The notes under the pieces are model-generated. The model had not been told where the DNA came from. It worked only from the letters and a program-made list of their open reading frames with translations, and ran no database searches. Position numbers and translations under genes: made by a program. A DNA stretch of 14,351 nucleotides, taken from NCBI GenBank assembly GCA_019689615.1, contig JADGHD010000059.1, positions 1 to 14,351 of the forward strand, given 5' to 3'. Positions within the stretch are counted from its first letter, which is position 1; every line of letters starts with the position of its first letter. Source of the DNA: Frankia sp. GTDB taxonomy: Bacteria > Actinomycetota > Actinomycetes > Frankiales > Frankiaceae. Positions 1-7,237 of the stretch are shown here, one piece after another.

Positions 1-324
1 AGCGGGAGCCGGCGGAGGCGGCGGTGCCGCGGCGGGGGCTGGCGCGGCCTGGGCGGCGGGCGCGGCCGGGGCGGCCGCGGCGCCCTCGCCGTCCTCGATC
101 ACCGCCAGCTCGACGCCGACCTCGACGGTCTCGTCCTCGGCCACCTTGATCGACTTGAGCACGCCCGACGCGGGCGCCGGGATCTCGGTGTCGACCTTGT
201 CGGTGCTGACCTCGAGGAGCGGCTCGTCGGCCTCGACGCGCTCGCCCTCCTGCTTGAGCCACCGGGTGACCGTGCCCTCGGACACGCTCTCGCCCAGGCG
301 GGGCATGGTGACGGATACAGCCAT
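1..324 (-). CDS. sucB: 2-oxo acid dehydrogenase E2, lipoyl-domain end (partial)
   Basis: N-terminal 108 codons of a dihydrolipoamide acyltransferase (E2) of the 2-oxoglutarate or pyruvate dehydrogenase complex; the gene runs off the left edge. Residues 1-79 form a complete biotinyl/lipoyl domain starting MAVSVTMPRLGESVSEG, with the lipoylated lysine K43 in the TDKVDTEIPAPASG motif. From about residue 80 there is an Ala/Pro linker, the flexible arm that joins lipoyl domains to each other or to the E1/E3-binding domain. The ATG at 324 is preceded by AAGGAG about 10 bases upstream. lpdA, encoding the E3 partner, lies directly upstream on the same strand, so E3 and E2 are probably co-transcribed. 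Whether it serves succinyl or acetyl transfer cannot be decided without the catalytic domain; sucB is chosen from gene order in Streptomyces, and dlaT is the mycobacterial name for the same position. Confidence 0.85.
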   Translation of the reverse strand, partial: MAVSVTMPRLGESVSEGTVTRWLKQEGERVEADEPLLEVSTDKVDTEIPAPASGVLKSIKVAEDETVEVGVELAVIEDGEGAAAAPAAPAAQAAPAPAAAPPPPPAPA

Positions 325-471
325 TCCTGCGCTACTCCTTCATGGCGCGGCCGTCTCCAGCCGGCCCCGCGGCCGGGCCCACCGCCCCGGCACCGGCTGA
401 CCCTGCCGGGCCTCCGGTACCAGAGCGGGCCCCCGGCTTGGGCGATGGCGGGACGCCGCGGACGCTGGGCT

Positions 472-506
472 GGCACGTGGCCGGGCGGGGAGCCCCGTCG
501 CGTGCC
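472..506. other. Hairpin between lpdA and sucB
   Basis: Within the 233-base gap between the lpdA stop and the sucB start there is a compound inverted repeat: GGCACG (472-477) pairs with CGTGCC (501-506), and inside it CGGGG (486-490) faces CCCCG (493-497). It could be a partial terminator, an RNA-processing site or a block to decay that sets the E3:E2 ratio. A smaller perfect hairpin, CCGGCC-ccgc-GGCCGG, lies at 361-376. No gene is credible in this gap. Confidence 0.3.
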
Positions 507-557
507 GGCGCTGCTGTGGTGGTGCTCCTGCTGCTGGGTGGTGCGGACGCTACGCGG

Positions 558-1940
558 CTAGTTGTGGACGTGCAGCGGCTTGCCGGCGAGCGCGAGGTGG
601 GCCTCGCCGAGCGCCTCCGACATCGTCGGGTGCGGGTGGATCAGCTGGGCGACGTCCGACGGGAACGCCTCCCAGTTGGTGATGAGCTGTGCCTCGGCGA
701 TCAGCTCACCGACCCGGTCGCCGACCATGTGCACGCCGACCACCGGCCCGTCCTTGACCGCGATCACCGTCACCGCCCCGGACGTCCGCAGGATCTGGGA
801 CTTCCCGTTGCCGGCGAGGTTGTAGGTGACGGACGTGATCTCACCAAACCGCTCCCTGGCGACCTTGGCGGTCAGGCCGACCGAGGCGACCTCCGGCGAG
901 GAGTAGGTGACCCGGGGGACGTTGTCGTAGTCCACCGGCACCGGTTCCAGCCCGGCGCGCCGCTCGGCGACGTAGATGCCCTCGGCGAAGCCGACGTGCG
1001 CCAGCTGCGGGCCGGGGCGGACGTCACCCACCGCGGAGATCGTCGGGATGTTGGTCCGCAGCTGCCGGTCGACCAGCACGAAGCCGCGGTCCATCGCCAC
1101 GCCGACCTCGTCGAAGCCGAGCCCCTCGGTGACCGGGCCCCGGCCGACCGCGACCAGCAGCAGCTCCGCGTCCAGCGTGGTGCCGTCCTCCAGGGAGACC
1201 GTCACCCCGTGGTCGGTGGTCTTCACACCGGCGAAGCGGGAGTTGAGCCGGAACTTGATGCCGCGACGGCGGAAGCCGCGCTCCAGCAGCTTCGAGCTGG
1301 ACTCGTCCTCCAGCGGCACCAGGTGCGGCAGCGCCTCGACGATCGTCACGTCGACGCCGTAGGACCGCCAGACCGAGGCGAACTCGCAACCGATCACGCC
1401 GCCGCCGAGCACCACGACCGAGCTGGGCACGCGGTCGAGCGCGAGCGCGTCCTCGCTGGTGAGCACCCGCTCGTGGTCGATCTCCAGGCCGGGCAGCGTC
1501 CGCGAGTACGAGCCGGTCGCCAGCACGATGTGCTGGCCCTCGATCACCCGGTCGCCGACGGCGACGGCGGTCGGGGAGACCAGCCGGCCGAAGCCGTCGA
1601 CGACCTCGATGCCCCGCGCCCTGATCAGGCCGGTCAGGCCCTTGAACAGGCCGGAGACGACCGAGTCCTTGTACGCGTTGACCTTGGCCATGTCGACCCC
1701 GGCCAGGGTCGACAGGACGCCGAAGGTCTCGCTCTCCCGGATGTTGTCGACGATCTCCGCCGAGTGCAGCAGTGCCTTCGTCGGGATGCACCCGCGGTGC
1801 AGGCACGTGCCACCGAGCTTGTCCTTCTCGATCAGGGCCACGCTCATGCCGAGCTCGGCGGCGCGCAGCGCCGCGGCGTAACCGCCGCTACCGCCGCCGA
1901 GGATGACAAGATCGACGGGACCGGTCGCAGTTTGTGCCAC
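558..1940 (-). CDS. lpdA: Dihydrolipoamide dehydrogenase (E3)
   Basis: FAD flavoprotein of 460 residues that reoxidises dihydrolipoyl groups with NAD+ for 2-oxo acid dehydrogenases and the glycine cleavage system. Visible features are the N-terminal dinucleotide fold GGGSGG (15-20), the redox disulfide GGTCLHRGCIPTKALL with C46 and C51, a second Rossmann motif VVLGGGVIGCEFAS for NAD, the FAD-binding AVGDV near residue 310, and the C-terminal HPHPTMSEAL with the catalytic H437-E442 dyad. All catalytic residues are present and the length is normal. The start is GTG, with GAAGGGG about 8 bases upstream. The gene sits between gcvT upstream and the E2 gene downstream, all on the minus strand. That fits E3 serving both complexes. 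The 164-base gap after gcvT suggests it has its own promoter. Confidence 0.97.
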   Translation of the reverse strand: MAQTATGPVDLVILGGGSGGYAAALRAAELGMSVALIEKDKLGGTCLHRGCIPTKALLHSAEIVDNIRESETFGVLSTLAGVDMAKVNAYKDSVVSGLFKGLTGLIRARGIEVVDGFGRLVSPTAVAVGDRVIEGQHIVLATGSYSRTLPGLEIDHERVLTSEDALALDRVPSSVVVLGGGVIGCEFASVWRSYGVDVTIVEALPHLVPLEDESSSKLLERGFRRRGIKFRLNSRFAGVKTTDHGVTVSLEDGTTLDAELLLVAVGRGPVTEGLGFDEVGVAMDRGFVLVDRQLRTNIPTISAVGDVRPGPQLAHVGFAEGIYVAERRAGLEPVPVDYDNVPRVTYSSPEVASVGLTAKVARERFGEITSVTYNLAGNGKSQILRTSGAVTVIAVKDGPVVGVHMVGDRVGELIAEAQLITNWEAFPSDVAQLIHPHPTMSEALGEAHLALAGKPLHVHN

Positions 1941-1973
1941 GCCAAGGGCCCCTTCTGTAGCGATGTCAGTCGG

Positions 1974-1993
1974 GAAGCCCAGGGTCGGGCTTC
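1974..1993. promoter_or_regulatory. Short perfect inverted repeat upstream of lpdA
   Basis: GAAGCCC (1974-1980), loop agggtc, GGGCTTC (1987-1993) gives a perfect 7-base-pair repeat 34 bases before the lpdA GTG. It is either an operator or a leader hairpin. The 164-base gcvT-lpdA gap also holds GC-rich repeats near 2065-2100, but no clear terminator or sigma-70 promoter could be assigned by eye. Confidence 0.25.
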
Positions 1994-2104
1994 AGCTGAC
2001 CAGTCTTTCACGTGCCGGCAACAGCGCCGCGAGGAAGCACTTCGTGTGCTGACTCACGTCGCGGCCCCGGGCCGGCCAGCCGGGCCAACCGGGCGCGCCC
2101 GCCG

Positions 2105-3229
2105 CTACCGGGGGGACGAGCCGACGAAAGGCGGGCGGACCACGGTCATCCTGGCCTGCCGGCCCCGCACGTCGACGGTCACCTCGTCGCCCTCGGCGAC
2201 GCCGCGGTCGAGCAGGGCCAGGCCGATGCCGATCTGCAGGGTCGGCGAGAACGTGCCGCTGGTGACCTCGCCCACATCGGCCCCGGCGGCGTCGGTGACC
2301 CGCATGTGCGGCCTGGGGATCGCGCGCCGGTCGGAGCGCAGCCCCCACAGCAGCCGGGCCGGCCCCGCCGCCCGCTCGGCCAGCAGCGCCTCCCGGCCCC
2401 AGAACCGCTCCTTGTCCCAGCCGACCGCCCAGCCGGCGCGCGCCTGCACCGGGGTGATCGACAGCGAGAGGTCCTGGCCGTGCAGCGGGTAGCCCATCTC
2501 GGTCCGCAGCGTGTCCCGGGCCCCCAGCCCGCACGCCCGCCCGCCGAGCCCCTGGGCCGCCGCCAGCAGCGCGTCCCACAGCTCCGGGGTGTCCTCCCAC
2601 CCGGGGAGCAGCTCGAAGCCCAGCTCACCGGTGTAGCCGGAGCGGCAGACCAGGACCGGCCGGCCCTTCCACTCCGCGTCCTGGAAGGACATGTACCCCC
2701 CGTCGGCCGGCAGCCCAAGCGACGCGAGGACCTCGGCCGACCGCGGGCCCTGCACGGCCAGCACCCCGTAGCTGGTGTGCAGGCTGGTCACGCTCATCCC
2801 GGCCGGCGCCGCGGCGGCCAGCCGGCGCACCACCTCGGCGGTGTTCGCCGCGTTCGGCACCAGGAACACGTCGTCGTCGCCGCGCAGGTAGACGATCAGG
2901 TCGTCGACGACGCCGCCCGAGGGGTCGCAGCACAGCGTGTACTGCGCCTGACCAGGCCTGATCCGGCGCAGGTCGTTGGTCAGCGTCGCGTTGACGAACT
3001 CCGCAGCGCCCGGCCCGGCCACCCGGGCCTTGCCGAGGTGGCTGACGTCGAACACCCCGACCGCCTCGCGGACCGCCCGGTGCTCGGCCAGCACCCCGCC
3101 GCCGGCGTACTCGATCGGCATCTCCCAGCCACCGAACTCCGCGAGCTTGGCCCCGGCGTCGACGTGCCGCTGGTAGATGGCGGTGCGCAGGAGCCCGGAC
3201 GCGCCGGTGGACGGGTGTTCGGCTGTCAT
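2105..3229 (-). CDS. gcvT: Glycine cleavage system T protein (aminomethyltransferase)
   Basis: 374-residue tetrahydrofolate-dependent aminomethyltransferase. It takes the aminomethyl group from lipoyl-GcvH and releases ammonia and 5,10-methylene-THF. Family features: FGGWEMPIEY near residue 32, FDVSHLGKARV near 60, GGVVDD at 105-110 with the conserved acidic pair, RSGYTGELGFELLPG, GLGARDTLRTEMGYPLHGQD, and the C-terminal GEVTSGTFSPTLQIGIGLALL barrel domain. The reading frame is open back to 3343, but the extra 38 residues are Arg-rich and unlike the family, so the ATG at 3229 (MTAEHPSTG) is chosen; this gives the usual length. There is no Shine-Dalgarno sequence. TACGCT lies 7 bases before the ATG, suggesting a leaderless mRNA. 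gcvH and gcvP are not in the window. Downstream lpdA supplies the L protein. Confidence 0.95.
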   Translation of the reverse strand: MTAEHPSTGASGLLRTAIYQRHVDAGAKLAEFGGWEMPIEYAGGGVLAEHRAVREAVGVFDVSHLGKARVAGPGAAEFVNATLTNDLRRIRPGQAQYTLCCDPSGGVVDDLIVYLRGDDDVFLVPNAANTAEVVRRLAAAAPAGMSVTSLHTSYGVLAVQGPRSAEVLASLGLPADGGYMSFQDAEWKGRPVLVCRSGYTGELGFELLPGWEDTPELWDALLAAAQGLGGRACGLGARDTLRTEMGYPLHGQDLSLSITPVQARAGWAVGWDKERFWGREALLAERAAGPARLLWGLRSDRRAIPRPHMRVTDAAGADVGEVTSGTFSPTLQIGIGLALLDRGVAEGDEVTVDVRGRQARMTVVRPPFVGSSPR

Positions 3230-3236
3230 GGCTCGC

Positions 3237-3242
3237 AGCGTA
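3237..3242 (-). promoter_or_regulatory. Putative -10 box of gcvT (leaderless)
   Basis: On the minus strand the hexamer TACGCT occupies -13 to -8 relative to the gcvT ATG at 3229. It matches the TANNNT consensus of actinobacterial housekeeping promoters at the spacing expected when transcription starts at or one base before the start codon. No consensus -35 is evident and no ribosome binding site is present. Confidence 0.5.
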
Positions 3243-3353
3243 GCCGGCCGGCTGTGCTCGCCAGCGCCGCCGACCGGCCGGCGTAACAGCCGGCGACGCC
3301 TGGCCGTAACATCCGCCAGCCCGCGCGGCGACCGCGGTGTCACAACCGTTCAC

Positions 3354-3359
3354 TAGGCT
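3354..3359 (+). promoter_or_regulatory. Putative -10 box of pepA (leaderless)
   Basis: TAGGCT lies exactly at -12 to -7 if the A of the pepA ATG (3366) is +1, the standard geometry of leaderless actinobacterial transcripts. No Shine-Dalgarno sequence precedes the ATG. No good -35 hexamer is seen at 16-18 bases. The 136-base gcvT-pepA gap is thus a divergent promoter with both starts apparently leaderless. Confidence 0.55.
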
Positions 3360-3365
3360 TCGGCC

Positions 3366-4919
3366 ATGACTTCCGCCACCGTTGCCACCGGATCGCTGAC
3401 AACCCTCGACGTCGACGCGGGGGTGATGGGCCCGGCGGCCGGTGAGGAGGGGCCGGTGCCGCGCGGCGGCACGGCCGAGCTGGACGCCGCGCTCGGCGGC
3501 CGGCTCGCGGCCACCCTGGCCGCCCTCGGCGCGACCGGCCGGGCCGGCGACCTGGTCCGGTTCGCCACCCTGGGCGCGATCCCGGCGGCGAGCGTGGTGG
3601 CGGTCGGTGTCGGCCCGCTGCCCGCGGCCGGCGCCGGCGCGCTGGAGCACGAGGCGCTGCGCCGGGCGGCCGGGGCGGCGACCAGGGCGCTCGCCGGCAC
3701 CCGGCGGGTGGCGACCACGCTCGCGCTGGCCGGTGGCGCGGCCAGCGCCGAGTCGGTGCGCGCGGCCGCCGAGGGCTCGCTGCTCGGCGCCTACAGCTTC
3801 GACTCCTACCGCTCGACCTCGGCCAAGGGCCGCCCGGCCCCGGTCGGGGAGGTCGTGGTGCTGGTGGACGAGCCGGCGGCCGAGCTGGCCGGCGCGGCGG
3901 TCGAGCACGCCCAGCTGGTGACGGACGCCGTCCGGCTGGTCCGCGACCTGGTGAACACCCCGCCGAGCCACCTGCCGCCGGTCCGGCTGGCCGAGCTGGC
4001 CGAGCAGCACGCGGCCGAGGTCGGGCTGGACGTCCAGGTGCTGGACGAGAAGGCGCTCGCCGACGGCGGCTTCGGTGGGCTGATCGGCGTCGGGCAGGGC
4101 TCGACGAACCCGCCCCGGCTGGTCCGGCTGGAGTGGCCGGGCACGGCGGACCCCGCGGCCGGGGGCGAGCGGCCCCGGCCGGCGCTCGCCCTGGTCGGCA
4201 AGGGGATCACGTTCGACTCCGGTGGCCTGTCGCTCAAGCCGCCGGCGTCGATGGAGTGGATGAAGAGCGACATGGCCGGCGCGGCCGTGGTGCTCGCCAC
4301 GCTGGTGGCGGTGGCCCGGCTGCGGCTGCCGATCCGGGTCGTCGGCTGGCTGGCCTGCGCGGAGAACATGCCGTCCGGCACCGCCATCCGCCCATCCGAC
4401 GTGCTCGTCCTGCGCGGCGGCACCCGGGTCGAGGTGCTCAACACCGACGCCGAGGGCCGGCTGGTGCTCGGCGACGCGCTCGCCCGGGCGAGCGAGGAGG
4501 AGCCGGCCATGATCGTCGACGTGGCCACGCTCACCGGCGCGCAGATCGTCGCGCTCGGCCAGCGGACCAGCGGCCTGCTCGGCCGGGACGAGGCGGTGGC
4601 CGCGGTCGCCGCCGCGGCCAGGACCAGCGGCGAGGCGCTGTGGCCGATGCCGATGCCGCCCGAGCTGCGCAAGGGCCTGGACTCGGCGGTCGCGGACCTG
4701 TCGAACGTGGCGGCCGGCGGCAACCGCGACGGCGGCATGCTGGTCGGCGCGCACTTCCTGGCCGCGTTCGTGCCGGAGTCGATCCCGTGGGCGCACGTGG
4801 ACATGGCCGGCCCGTCCTGGAACGGCGGCGAGCCCTACGGCTACACCCCCAGGGCCGGCACCGGGGTGATGACCCGCACCCTGATCCAGCTCGCCGAGGA
4901 CCGGGCGGCCGCCGCCTAG
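3366..4919 (+). CDS. pepA: Leucyl aminopeptidase, M17 family
   Basis: 517-residue cytosolic zinc/manganese aminopeptidase that removes N-terminal residues from peptides. The C-terminal catalytic domain is intact: VGKGITFDSGGLSLKP supplies K279, D284 and K291; KSDMAGAA supplies D302; NTDAEGRL supplies D361, E363 and R365. All seven positions are offset by +9 from E. coli PepA (K270, D275, K282, D293, D352, E354, R356), so the metal ligands and catalytic pair are complete. The N-terminal 170 residues form the variable domain. Glycine- and alanine-rich loops are normal for this GC content. The gene is divergent from gcvT and convergent with cobS, with a strong hairpin after its stop. It corresponds in position to mycobacterial pepB (Rv2213). 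A DNA-binding role, known for E. coli PepA, cannot be inferred here. Confidence 0.96.
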   Translation: MTSATVATGSLTTLDVDAGVMGPAAGEEGPVPRGGTAELDAALGGRLAATLAALGATGRAGDLVRFATLGAIPAASVVAVGVGPLPAAGAGALEHEALRRAAGAATRALAGTRRVATTLALAGGAASAESVRAAAEGSLLGAYSFDSYRSTSAKGRPAPVGEVVVLVDEPAAELAGAAVEHAQLVTDAVRLVRDLVNTPPSHLPPVRLAELAEQHAAEVGLDVQVLDEKALADGGFGGLIGVGQGSTNPPRLVRLEWPGTADPAAGGERPRPALALVGKGITFDSGGLSLKPPASMEWMKSDMAGAAVVLATLVAVARLRLPIRVVGWLACAENMPSGTAIRPSDVLVLRGGTRVEVLNTDAEGRLVLGDALARASEEEPAMIVDVATLTGAQIVALGQRTSGLLGRDEAVAAVAAAARTSGEALWPMPMPPELRKGLDSAVADLSNVAAGGNRDGGMLVGAHFLAAFVPESIPWAHVDMAGPSWNGGEPYGYTPRAGTGVMTRTLIQLAEDRAAAA

Positions 4920-4935
4920 CACGCCCCCGGCTGGC

Positions 4936-4970
4936 CGCTGGCCGGGCGCGGCCCGCCCGCCCGGCCAGCG
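4936..4970. terminator. Bidirectional terminator between pepA and cobS
   Basis: Perfect 13-base-pair inverted repeat: CGCTGGCCGGGCG (4936-4948), 9-base loop, CGCCCGGCCAGCG (4958-4970). It occupies the 78-base gap between two convergent genes. There is no T-tract, as is common for intrinsic terminators in high-GC actinobacteria, so it can serve both strands. Confidence 0.7.
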
Positions 4971-4997
4971 CCGCCGTCGCCGCGCGCCGCGCCGCGG

Positions 4998-5825
4998 CTA
5001 CGGCAGCAGCGTGTCCATCACCACGTCGGGGATCCGCATCGCCATCATCACCAGCGCGACCAGGGTGGTCAGCTCGACCAGCGCGCCGACGACCGGCTCG
5101 GTCAGGCCGCCGAGCCGGCGGGTGAGCAGGTGGTGCGCGGCCAGCGCGACGAGGGTCGCGACCAGCAGGGCCAGCACCGCGCGCAGCGCCCGGGTCGCGT
5201 CGCCGCCGTCGTAGTCCAGCCGGCCAGCGGTCGCGGCGAGCACCAGGACGGCCAGCGTGACCAGCACCGCCAGCCGCGCCGGGACCAGCCCGCGGCCGCC
5301 GGTCGCGCTCACCCGCGCGCTCGGCATGGCGTAGGCGAGCGTGATGGCCAGCCGGCTGGCCATGCAGGCGACGAGGATGCTCACCGACCCGCGGTGCGCG
5401 GTGATCGCCGTGTTCAGCGCGGTGACCTGGATCAGCACGACGAACAGCACGGCGAGCACGCCCGGCGCGCCGATGCCGCCGCCGGCGCTCGCGGTGCTCG
5501 CCGCCGGCCGGCCGGCGAGCTGGTCCGCGGCCGAGGCGAGCGCGGTCAGGTGGTGGCCGCGGGTGAACGCCGCCAGCAGCGCGATCCCGGCCGCCGCCGG
5601 GAAGATCGACTGAGGCTCCTCGCCCGGGATCTTCGTCCAGACCCGCAGGGTGACCACGACCAGCCCGACGGCCAGCCCCAGCAGCAGGCCACCGAACGGG
5701 GCGAGCCCGGTCAGCCGGCCGGCCGCCCGCTGGTCCGGCCCGCCCGCTGCCGGGGACGGCAGCGGCAGCGCGGTCAGCGCGGCGATGGCGGTGCGCCGGC
5801 CCGCCAGATCAGTCCGTCGGCCCAT
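4998..5825 (-). CDS. cobS: CobS-like membrane protein lacking the acidic active-site motifs
   Basis: 275-residue polytopic membrane protein homologous to adenosylcobinamide-GDP ribazoletransferase (cobalamin synthase), the last step of nucleotide-loop assembly. Homology shows in the N-terminal LTALPLPSP, the APFGGLLLG helix, the TRG-H-L region (88-93), GAPGVLAV (119-126), and the C-terminal GG-T----GA-VELTT (239-254). The residues that normally bind the magnesium-phosphate substrate are gone. The family HLDGLADTADG motif reads HLTALASAADQ (92-102), with two of three Asp lost. The following MRD.S.G segment reads TASAGGGIG (111-119). The late GG.TGD reads GGLTEP (239-244). No frameshift is seen and membrane helices are intact. 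The ATG overlaps the cobT stop (TGATG), so the two are translationally coupled. Enzymatic activity is doubtful; the symbol reflects homology only. Confidence 0.8.
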   Translation of the reverse strand: MGRRTDLAGRRTAIAALTALPLPSPAAGGPDQRAAGRLTGLAPFGGLLLGLAVGLVVVTLRVWTKIPGEEPQSIFPAAAGIALLAAFTRGHHLTALASAADQLAGRPAASTASAGGGIGAPGVLAVLFVVLIQVTALNTAITAHRGSVSILVACMASRLAITLAYAMPSARVSATGGRGLVPARLAVLVTLAVLVLAATAGRLDYDGGDATRALRAVLALLVATLVALAAHHLLTRRLGGLTEPVVGALVELTTLVALVMMAMRIPDVVMDTLLP

Positions 5826-6988
5826 CAGGTGACGTCGGCGTTTGCCATGGCGTCCGCGCCGGCCGCGCCCTCGTCGGCTGCGCCGGCTGCCGCGGCGGCG
5901 GCGAGGTCGACCGCGGCCTCGGCGGCGGCCTGGACCAGGGCGACGGCGGCCAGCGCGCCCGTCCCGTCGTCCGCGCGGACCCCGATGTCCAGGAGCGGGT
6001 CCAGCTCGAGCGCCTTCGCGGCAAGCTGGGCAGCCGGGTCGGGGGACGCGCTGGCCAGCCGCCACCACCGGCTGGCGCCAGGGGCGATCCGCTCGGCCGC
6101 CAGCGCCGCCGCGGTCACCGCGGACCCGTCGAGCAGCACCGGGGTGCGCCGCAGCGACGCCTGCACCAGCAGGCCGGCCAGTGCCATCAGGTCGGCGCCC
6201 CCGCTCACCCGCAGCACCGAGCGCGGGTTGCCGGCGAACGGCCGGGTGCGCCGCAGCGCGTCCCGGACCGCCGCGGCCCGCAGCATCCACCGGGCGTCGT
6301 CGCTGCCGTCGCCGCGGTCGAGCACCTCGATCGGCTCGGCGTCGCGCAGCGCCGCGACGACGACCGCGGCCGCCGTGTCCGCGCCCACCCCGAGCGCGCC
6401 CGGCACCAGCAGGTCGGCACCGGCGTCGATCTCGTCGTCGGCCAGCCGCCGGCCGGCCGCGAACGCCGCCTCGCCCTCGGCGACGGTCAGCGCCTCGGCC
6501 CGGTCGATCCGGCCGTTGCCGGCCCGCACCCGGTAGCCGCCGTCGTCACCCTCCAGCGGGTGGCGCAGGCCCACGTCGACCACGCGCACGCCGACGCCGT
6601 CGCGCCGGGCGAGGACGGCGAGCGGCGAGCCGCCGGCGAGCGCGGCCTTCGCCCGGCGGGTGCTGGTGTCGGGCGGCCACGGGTACATGCCGGCCTCGGT
6701 GACCTCGTGGTCGGCGGCGAGCACGAGCGCGCGCACCCGGGCCAGCGGCCGGGGCGGCGAGTGGCCCTGCACCCCGGCCAGCCAGGTGGCCACGTCGGCG
6801 AGCCGGCCGAGGTGGCCGGCCGGCAGCCCGAGCGCCTGCTCGCGGTGGCGGGTGGAGACCCGCTCGGCGTCGGTCGCGGCGGGGTTCAGCTCGGGGACCG
6901 GAGGGATCTCCACCGCCACCCCGGCAGGGCTGGGCGAGGCGCCAGCGGGCGCGGGCGCGTCAACGGACGTGGGCAGCGGGTTTTCCAC
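5825..6988 (-). CDS. cobT: CobT-like phosphoribosyltransferase homologue with degenerate active site
   Basis: 387-residue homologue of nicotinate-nucleotide:dimethylbenzimidazole phosphoribosyltransferase, which makes alpha-ribazole phosphate for the cobalamin lower ligand. The scaffold is well kept: GHLGRLADVATWLAG (58-72), VRDALRRTRP (241-250), GGADLMALAG (263-272), RRTPVLLDG (280-288), VTAAALAAERIAPG (291-304) and PLLDIGVR (331-338) closely resemble actinobacterial CobT. Catalytic segments are replaced. AGDHGV is AADHEV (91-96). The GE/DMGIGNTT loop reads GALGVGADT (197-205), losing the acidic residue equivalent to Salmonella E174. The HRSSEPG loop reads ASASPDP (312-318). RLGEGTG reads RADDGTG (338-344), with Asp at the catalytic E317 position. 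The N-terminal 25 residues are Pro/Ala-rich and the C-terminal tail is Ala-rich. The start is GTG; a later start near residue 25 is possible. It lies 23 bases after the 70-residue gene and overlaps cobS by one base. Confidence 0.82.
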   Translation of the reverse strand: MENPLPTSVDAPAPAGASPSPAGVAVEIPPVPELNPAATDAERVSTRHREQALGLPAGHLGRLADVATWLAGVQGHSPPRPLARVRALVLAADHEVTEAGMYPWPPDTSTRRAKAALAGGSPLAVLARRDGVGVRVVDVGLRHPLEGDDGGYRVRAGNGRIDRAEALTVAEGEAAFAAGRRLADDEIDAGADLLVPGALGVGADTAAAVVVAALRDAEPIEVLDRGDGSDDARWMLRAAAVRDALRRTRPFAGNPRSVLRVSGGADLMALAGLLVQASLRRTPVLLDGSAVTAAALAAERIAPGASRWWRLASASPDPAAQLAAKALELDPLLDIGVRADDGTGALAAVALVQAAAEAAVDLAAAAAAGAADEGAAGADAMANADVT

Positions 6989-7011
6989 GCGTTCTTACTA
7001 CCTGATCGGTC

Positions 7012-7224
7012 TCAGTCGGTCGGTCGCAGGCCCATCGGCCCGTAGACCCGCCGGCCGTCCTCGAACAGGGTCACCTGCGCGACCCCGGCCTCGAGCAGCT
7101 CCCGCCAGTTCTCGCCGATCCAGGTCTCCGCGTCGCCCTGGCTCGGGAACGACTCCGATCCCGTGGCGCCGTTCACGGTGAGTGTCGACCCGTCATCGCC
7201 CTCGTACCGCCAGGTCCAGCTCAT
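7012..7224 (-). CDS. Conserved 70-residue actinobacterial protein, unknown function
   Basis: Short acidic protein of 70 residues beginning MSWTWRYEGDDGSTLTVNG and ending VYGPMGLRPTD. I recognise the pattern (SWTWRYE, FPSQGDAETWIGENWREL, VTLFEDGRRVYGPM) as a conserved hypothetical family of actinobacteria with no known role. It has no cysteines, signal peptide or membrane helix, and looks like a small alpha/beta fold with conserved aromatics. The ATG at 7224 gives the family N-terminus; the frame is open further upstream, but that part is Arg/Ala-rich and unlike a protein. No Shine-Dalgarno sequence; TACCGT lies 7 bases before the ATG. It is the first gene of the probable unit with cobT and cobS, so it may be co-expressed with that pair. 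Confidence 0.8.
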   Translation of the reverse strand: MSWTWRYEGDDGSTLTVNGATGSESFPSQGDAETWIGENWRELLEAGVAQVTLFEDGRRVYGPMGLRPTD

Positions 7225-7231
7225 GCCGGTC

Positions 7232-7237
7232 ACGGTA
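7232..7237 (-). promoter_or_regulatory. Putative -10 box of the 70-residue gene
   Basis: On the minus strand TACCGT occupies -13 to -8 relative to the ATG at 7224, matching TANNNT at leaderless spacing; no ribosome binding site is visible. It would drive the 70-residue gene, cobT and cobS. The rest of the 266-base divergent gap up to 7490 contains TAACGT at 7411-7416, a possible -10 for the plus-strand genes, without a convincing -35. Confidence 0.4.

Noticed and set aside
342..2492. 716-codon plus-strand open frame antisense to lpdA and part of gcvT
   Set aside because: Arg/Asp/Gly/His-rich composition without any family motif, and it lies across lpdA and gcvT, which have complete catalytic motifs. 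It is a high-GC antisense shadow.
3230..3343. N-terminal extension of GcvT to the start at 3343
   Set aside because: The extra 38 residues are Arg-rich and unlike GcvT, and would place the likely -10 box inside the gene.
3230..3365. Glycine riboswitch before gcvT
   Set aside because: The apparent transcript has no leader and the 136-base gap has no tandem aptamer-like structure.
2625..4922. 765-codon minus-strand open frame across pepA and gcvT
   Set aside because: Low-complexity Gly/Arg/Pro sequence; the plus-strand PepA frame has all seven metal and catalytic residues at the E. coli spacing.
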